This document shows, piece after piece, positions 14,688 through 17,731 of a stretch of 17,731 nucleotides of DNA. The stretch is from the NCBI GenBank assembly GCA_025360395.1, contig JANYCH010000198.1:1-17731 (forward strand), read 5' to 3'. The stretch's first letter is position 1. The number at the start of each line of letters is the position of its first letter. The notes under the pieces are model-generated. The model saw nothing but the letters and a program-made list of their open reading frames with translations, was not told the origin of the DNA and ran no database searches. This DNA comes from Cytophagales bacterium (GTDB lineage Bacteria; Bacteroidota; Bacteroidia; Cytophagales; UBA9547). The position numbers and the translations under genes are program-made.

Positions 14688-14713
14688 AATATCTAATCAC
14701 AATAACATTTTAA

Positions 14714-14750
14714 CAAAAGAACCCGAAGGAAATTCCTCCGGGTTCTTTTG
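14714..14750. terminator. Bidirectional terminator between repeat protein gene and hemA
   Basis: CAAAAGAACCCG (14714-14725) pairs fully with CGGGTTCTTTTG (14739-14750); after one A/C mismatch the stem continues AGGA/TCCT to an AAT loop. T-rich tails lie on both strands (TTTTG on plus; TTTTGTTAAAATG on minus), so it can end both convergent transcripts. Confidence 0.85.
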
Positions 14751-14774
14751 TATTAAATAAGTAAATGTTAAATA

Positions 14775-16061
14775 TTATTTTGTATCAACCTTGGTACTTT
14801 TCTCAAGATCAAATAAATCGTTTAATATATCTATCATTTCATCTTGCTCTCCTCTTTTACAGGCAGCTTTAAGTTGAAGGACAGGGAACTTAATTATTTT
14901 TTGCATCAGGCTTTTTGTCACTGTTTCTATCAACTCCGCTTCTTTCTCGGTTAATTGTTTTAAATGCCTGGCAACTTCTTCCTGCCTTATTTGTTCAAGC
15001 GAATTTTTCAGCTTTTGAACTGTAGGCGAAAAAGCCATTTCTTTAGTCCATTCATTAAATTCCTGGGCTGACTGTGCAATAAGGCACTGAACTTTTGGAA
15101 TAGCATTTCTGCGCATTTGCAATGCTTCAGTAGTCTTATTTTGTATATGGTCTACATTATACAATATAGCCCCTGGTATTTCTTCAACTTCAGTTTCAAT
15201 ACTTCTGGGTATCGATAAATCAATAAAATATTTGTGGTTTTGGATTCCAATTTCTCTAACAAGTTTTTTGGTAACCAATGGTATTTCTCCTGAAACACTT
15301 CCAATAATTACATCTGCATTGGCAATACAATCAGCTAATTGCTCCAAACCTCCAAACTGATATCCTAACTCAGTGGCCAATTCTTCAGCTTTTGAAACTG
15401 TACGGTTCAGTATGCAGATATTCTTAAAATTTTTATCCTTAAGCGTCCTGCAAACATCGGCGCCAATTTTACCAGTTCCAATTACTAACACATAAGGTTC
15501 TAAAATATGATCGGTAACAGATTCGGTGAGTTCAACTGCCGCATAAGAAACTGAGGCAGCGCCATCCCGGAAAGACGTTTCCTGTACAATCCTTTTATTA
15601 GTAAAGAAAATTGTGTGCATTAGCCGGTGCAGGAACGGTCCTGACATATTCGCATCAGCTGATATCTGGTAAGCATGTTTTACCTGTCCTGTTATTTGCA
15701 AATCACCTAAAACCTGTGAATCCAAACCAGCTGAAATAGAAAACAACCTATTGACCGCTTCAAAATGATCATCTACTGAGATAAAATACTGATGATTTAA
15801 TCCTGAATCAATAATTCCCTTCTCTATTAACAATAAACTTATAAGTTGTGATGACAGGTCTGTGTTGTTATTATCTGTTACATAATAAATCTCTGTCCTG
15901 TTACATGTTGATAGGATGATTGCCTCCGTGACAAGACCCATTTCTTTTAACTTAAAAAGTAAGGTACTTGTCTGTGCACTGGAAAGTGCAAACTTTTCCC
16001 GTATTTCTACAGGTGCAGTTTTGTAAGATGAATAAACAGCTTTCAGGTTTTCGAATTTCAT
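14775..16061 (-). CDS. hemA: Glutamyl-tRNA reductase
   Basis: HemA reduces glutamyl-tRNA(Glu) with NADPH to glutamate-1-semialdehyde, the first committed step of C5-pathway tetrapyrrole (heme) synthesis in the cytosol. At 428 residues it has the normal length and all three domains. The N-terminal catalytic domain has Cys53 in LSTCNRTEIY, the nucleophile that forms the thioester, and the family signature RLFSISAGLDSQVLGDLQITGQVK, of which AGLDSQVLG (111-119) is the core. The NADPH-binding domain has VLVIGTGKIG (191-200). The C-terminal helical dimerisation domain begins near 320. The start is ATG 16061 with MKFENLKAVYSSYKTAPVEIRE; the threonine and lysine there match the family. A -7-like element lies 21 bp upstream, and a 30-bp palindrome stands just beyond it. 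No other heme gene is adjacent. Confidence 0.95.
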   Translation of the reverse strand: MKFENLKAVYSSYKTAPVEIREKFALSSAQTSTLLFKLKEMGLVTEAIILSTCNRTEIYYVTDNNNTDLSSQLISLLLIEKGIIDSGLNHQYFISVDDHFEAVNRLFSISAGLDSQVLGDLQITGQVKHAYQISADANMSGPFLHRLMHTIFFTNKRIVQETSFRDGAASVSYAAVELTESVTDHILEPYVLVIGTGKIGADVCRTLKDKNFKNICILNRTVSKAEELATELGYQFGGLEQLADCIANADVIIGSVSGEIPLVTKKLVREIGIQNHKYFIDLSIPRSIETEVEEIPGAILYNVDHIQNKTTEALQMRRNAIPKVQCLIAQSAQEFNEWTKEMAFSPTVQKLKNSLEQIRQEEVARHLKQLTEKEAELIETVTKSLMQKIIKFPVLQLKAACKRGEQDEMIDILNDLFDLEKSTKVDTK

Positions 16062-16081
16062 CCTTGTGGGAAGGGAGTTTG

Positions 16082-16089
16082 CAAAATTA
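16082..16089 (-). promoter_or_regulatory. hemA: Candidate -7 element (TAnnTTTG) of hemA
   Basis: The minus strand reads TAATTTTG, an exact consensus match, ending 20 bp before the hemA ATG. The expected -33 region falls inside the palindrome at 16104-16133; no clean TTTG is seen there. Confidence 0.45.
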
Positions 16090-16103
16090 GATCAAACTGC
16101 TGG

Positions 16104-16133
16104 TACTTAAAATGATTTTAATCACTTTAAGTA
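16104..16133. repeat. 30-bp near-perfect palindrome upstream of hemA
   Basis: 14-nt arms 16104-16117 and 16120-16133 around a TT centre, 13 of 14 positions complementary (one A/C mismatch). It overlaps where the hemA -33 region would be, which suits an operator for a dimeric regulator. It is not followed by a T-run on either strand. Confidence 0.6.
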
Positions 16134-16260
16134 ATTTAGAATCGTTATAAACAGTCATCAGAACTTATATATTAAATACAGTTGGGGTCAGGAAAGTTTC
16201 AAATTCATGATAGATACTGGATAATAAATTTAGAAATGATTAACATTTTAAATGCTTGTA

Positions 16261-16331
16261 CAAAAACGAGTAAAAAGTAACCCACAAATATTTTTATTTG
16301 TGAAAAAGCATTTGTATTACCTCGCTTTTTG
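16261..16331. repeat. Nested inverted repeat upstream of icd
   Basis: Outer arms CAAAAACGAGTAA (16261-16273) and TTACCTCGCTTTTTG (16317-16331) pair with two single-base bulges; inside is a perfect 8-bp hairpin, CACAAATA-TTTT-TATTTGTG (16283-16302). It lies just upstream of the candidate icd -7 element, so it would act as DNA (regulator site) or as the leader of a transcript starting further upstream. Confidence 0.4.
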
Positions 16332-16345
16332 TAATCACAATTTCA

Positions 16346-16353
16346 TATTTTTG
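16346..16353 (+). promoter_or_regulatory. icd: Candidate -7 element (TAnnTTTG) of icd
   Basis: TATTTTTG is an exact consensus match, 43 bp before the icd ATG. A TTTG at 16328-16331 lies upstream, but at 14 bp it is closer than the usual spacing of about 19-21 bp. Confidence 0.4.
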
Positions 16354-16396
16354 AGCTTTATTCAGATCTAGAAACATAAAACCACACCTTAGTAGT

Positions 16397-17632
16397 ATGT
16401 CTATTCAAAAGATTAAAGTTGCCAATCCGGTTGTAGAATTAGATGGTGATGAAATGACCCGGATTATTTGGAAGTTTATTAAAGATAAACTAGTCCTTCC
16501 CTACCTTGATGTTGATATTAAATATTTTGACCTGGGCATGGAGCATCGTGATGCAACAAACGATCAGGTAACCATTGATGCCGCTGAAGCTATAAAAAAA
16601 TACAGTGTTGGTATTAAATGTGCTACTATCACACCAGACGAGCAGCGTGTTGAAGAGTTTAAATTGAAACAAATGTGGAAATCACCAAACGGCACTATCC
16701 GCAATATTCTGGATGGGACTGTTTTTCGTGAACCTATCGTTTGCCAGAATGTTCCGCGTTTAGTGCCAAACTGGACAGCTCCTATAGTTGTTGGCCGCCA
16801 TGCATTTGGAGACCAATATAAAGCAACAGATTTTGTAACTAAAGGAAAAGGAAAGCTTACCATAACTTTTGAAGCCGAAAATGGTGAAAAAATCTCTCAT
16901 GAAGTTTACAACTTTAAAGGCGATGGTGTAGCAATGGCAATGTATAATACTGATGAGTCAATCAGAGGTTTTGCACACTCTTGTTTCAAAATGGCGCTTA
17001 CTAAAAAATGGCCATTATACCTTTCAACCAAAAATACAATTCTAAAAAAATATGATGGCCGTTTTAAAGATATTTTCCAGGAAATATTTGAAAAGGATTA
17101 TAAATCCCAGTTTGAAACTGCTTGTATAGTTTATGAGCATCGTTTAATTGATGACATGGTTGCATCTGCCTTAAAATGGAATGGTAACTTTGTTTGGGCT
17201 TGCAAAAATTACGACGGTGATGTGCAATCTGATACAGTGGCTCAGGGGTTTGGTTCATTGGGCCTTATGACTTCGGTATTGATCACTCCAGATGGTAAAA
17301 CAATGGAAGCTGAAGCCGCCCATGGTACAGTTACACGTCATTTCCGCGATCACCAGAAAGGAAAACCTACTTCAACCAATCCTATAGCATCAATTTTTGC
17401 ATGGACAAGAGGTTTAGAATTCAGAGGGAAACTGGATGGTAACAAGGAACTTGTAAACTTCTGCCAGACATTGGAAAAAGTTTGTGTAGCAACGGTAGAA
17501 TCTGGCAAAATGACCAAAGACCTTGCTGTTTGCATTCATGGAAATAAAGTAGATCATGGAACTCACTATTTATACACCGAAGAGTTTTTAGATGCTCTGG
17601 ACCAGAATTTGAAAGCAGCATTGAAAAAATAA
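16397..17632 (+). CDS. icd: NADP-dependent isocitrate dehydrogenase, eukaryotic-type dimeric class
   Basis: It oxidises isocitrate to 2-oxoglutarate and CO2 with NADP+ in the TCA cycle, a main NADPH source. At 411 residues it belongs to the class that includes human IDH1/IDH2 rather than E. coli Icd. Substrate-binding residues are visible: Thr79 in KCATITPDE, Ser96 and Asn98 in WKSPNGTIRNI, Arg102, Arg111 in TVFRE and Arg134 in GRHAFGDQY (equivalent to Arg100, 109 and 132 of human IDH1, with an offset of two), plus catalytic Tyr141 and the Lys of YLSTKNT. Metal-binding aspartates lie in KNYDGDVQSD, and the NADP site in AAHGTVTRH. The start is ATG; a terminator follows. It is single-gene and divergent from hemA. 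2-oxoglutarate leads to glutamate, the precursor of the HemA substrate, so joint control is conceivable but not shown. Confidence 0.96.
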   Translation: MSIQKIKVANPVVELDGDEMTRIIWKFIKDKLVLPYLDVDIKYFDLGMEHRDATNDQVTIDAAEAIKKYSVGIKCATITPDEQRVEEFKLKQMWKSPNGTIRNILDGTVFREPIVCQNVPRLVPNWTAPIVVGRHAFGDQYKATDFVTKGKGKLTITFEAENGEKISHEVYNFKGDGVAMAMYNTDESIRGFAHSCFKMALTKKWPLYLSTKNTILKKYDGRFKDIFQEIFEKDYKSQFETACIVYEHRLIDDMVASALKWNGNFVWACKNYDGDVQSDTVAQGFGSLGLMTSVLITPDGKTMEAEAAHGTVTRHFRDHQKGKPTSTNPIASIFAWTRGLEFRGKLDGNKELVNFCQTLEKVCVATVESGKMTKDLAVCIHGNKVDHGTHYLYTEEFLDALDQNLKAALKK

Positions 17633-17650
17633 CCATGGATTTTTAAAATT

Positions 17651-17681
17651 AAACCCTGGAATTGTTTTTCAGGGTTTTTTT
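17651..17681 (+). terminator. Rho-independent terminator after icd
   Basis: AAACCCTG (17651-17658) pairs with CAGGGTTT (17670-17677) around an 11-nt loop, and the T-run continues to 17681. It lies 18 bp after the icd stop. Confidence 0.85.
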
Positions 17682-17731
17682 ATGCCTGTATGATTTTGTT
17701 AAAAATTTAATTTTTAAGTTATTAAAATCTT

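Larger units (their letters stand above)
16062..16396. other. 335-bp divergent intergenic region, hemA / icd
   Basis: A non-coding region with candidate -7 elements for both genes, a 30-bp near-perfect palindrome close to hemA and a nested inverted repeat close to icd, all listed separately. The stretch 16134-16260 is plain AT-rich DNA in which I see nothing. No ORF of credible length or tRNA-like fold was noticed. Confidence 0.6.

Noticed and set aside
16283..16302. Perfect 8-bp hairpin as a transcription terminator
   Set aside because: No T-run follows on either strand and both neighbouring genes are transcribed away from it.
16564..16863. Minus-strand frame opposite icd
   Set aside because: It lies opposite the most conserved part of isocitrate dehydrogenase and shows no signal peptide, motif or start signal of its own.

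Overview
The window reads as chromosomal DNA of a Bacteroidota species, probably a free-living, T9SS-bearing Cytophagia/Sphingobacteriia-type organism. The reasons are a PorP/SprF-family protein, both known kinds of type IX secretion sorting domain (type A and type B/CHU_C), several matches to the Bacteroidota -7 promoter consensus TAnnTTTG, weak Shine-Dalgarno signals and AT-rich non-coding DNA. I see no insertion sequence, prophage, tRNA, rRNA or CRISPR array.

Layout, left to right. (1) 1-1523, plus: the 3' part of a radical SAM/SPASM protein, a PagL-like outer-membrane barrel and a small cytochrome b5-like heme protein, tightly packed. (2) 1612-2463, plus: a BadF-type sugar kinase (N-acetylglucosamine kinase-like), ending in a strong terminator. 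(3) 2569-7944, plus: a complete three-gene heavy-metal RND efflux system in the order outer-membrane factor, lipoprotein adaptor, CzcA-type pump. (4) 7957-8361, minus: a single-domain globin in which the expected Trp codon of the last helix reads TGA, so the reading frame is cut 25 codons before its natural end. (5) 8651-9797, plus: an ECF sigma factor overlapping a one-TM anti-sigma-like protein, which runs 24 bp into the convergent T9SS operon. (6) 12462 to 9774, minus: a translationally coupled T9SS trio: a minimal type B sorted protein, a PorP/SprF protein, and a TPR-PD40 periplasmic protein resembling PorE without its OmpA domain. (7) 12588-14687, plus, divergent from the trio: a minimal type A sorted protein and a large exported repeat protein with two 135-residue copies. 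(8) 14775-16061, minus: hemA; and 16397-17632, plus: icd, divergent across 335 bp that holds a 30-bp near-perfect palindrome and a second nested inverted repeat.

How the parts fit. The cell-surface theme dominates: metal efflux across both membranes, a lipid A-type barrel, and a small T9SS locus whose two divergent transcripts each start with a secreted protein carrying the same ~45-residue N-terminal module joined to a different sorting domain. The adjacent sigma/anti-sigma pair is the obvious candidate local regulator, although the sequence does not prove it. The most unusual observations are the nonsense-interrupted globin, the shared module with exchanged sorting domains, the equal-length internal duplication in the repeat protein, and the palindrome overlapping the inferred hemA promoter.
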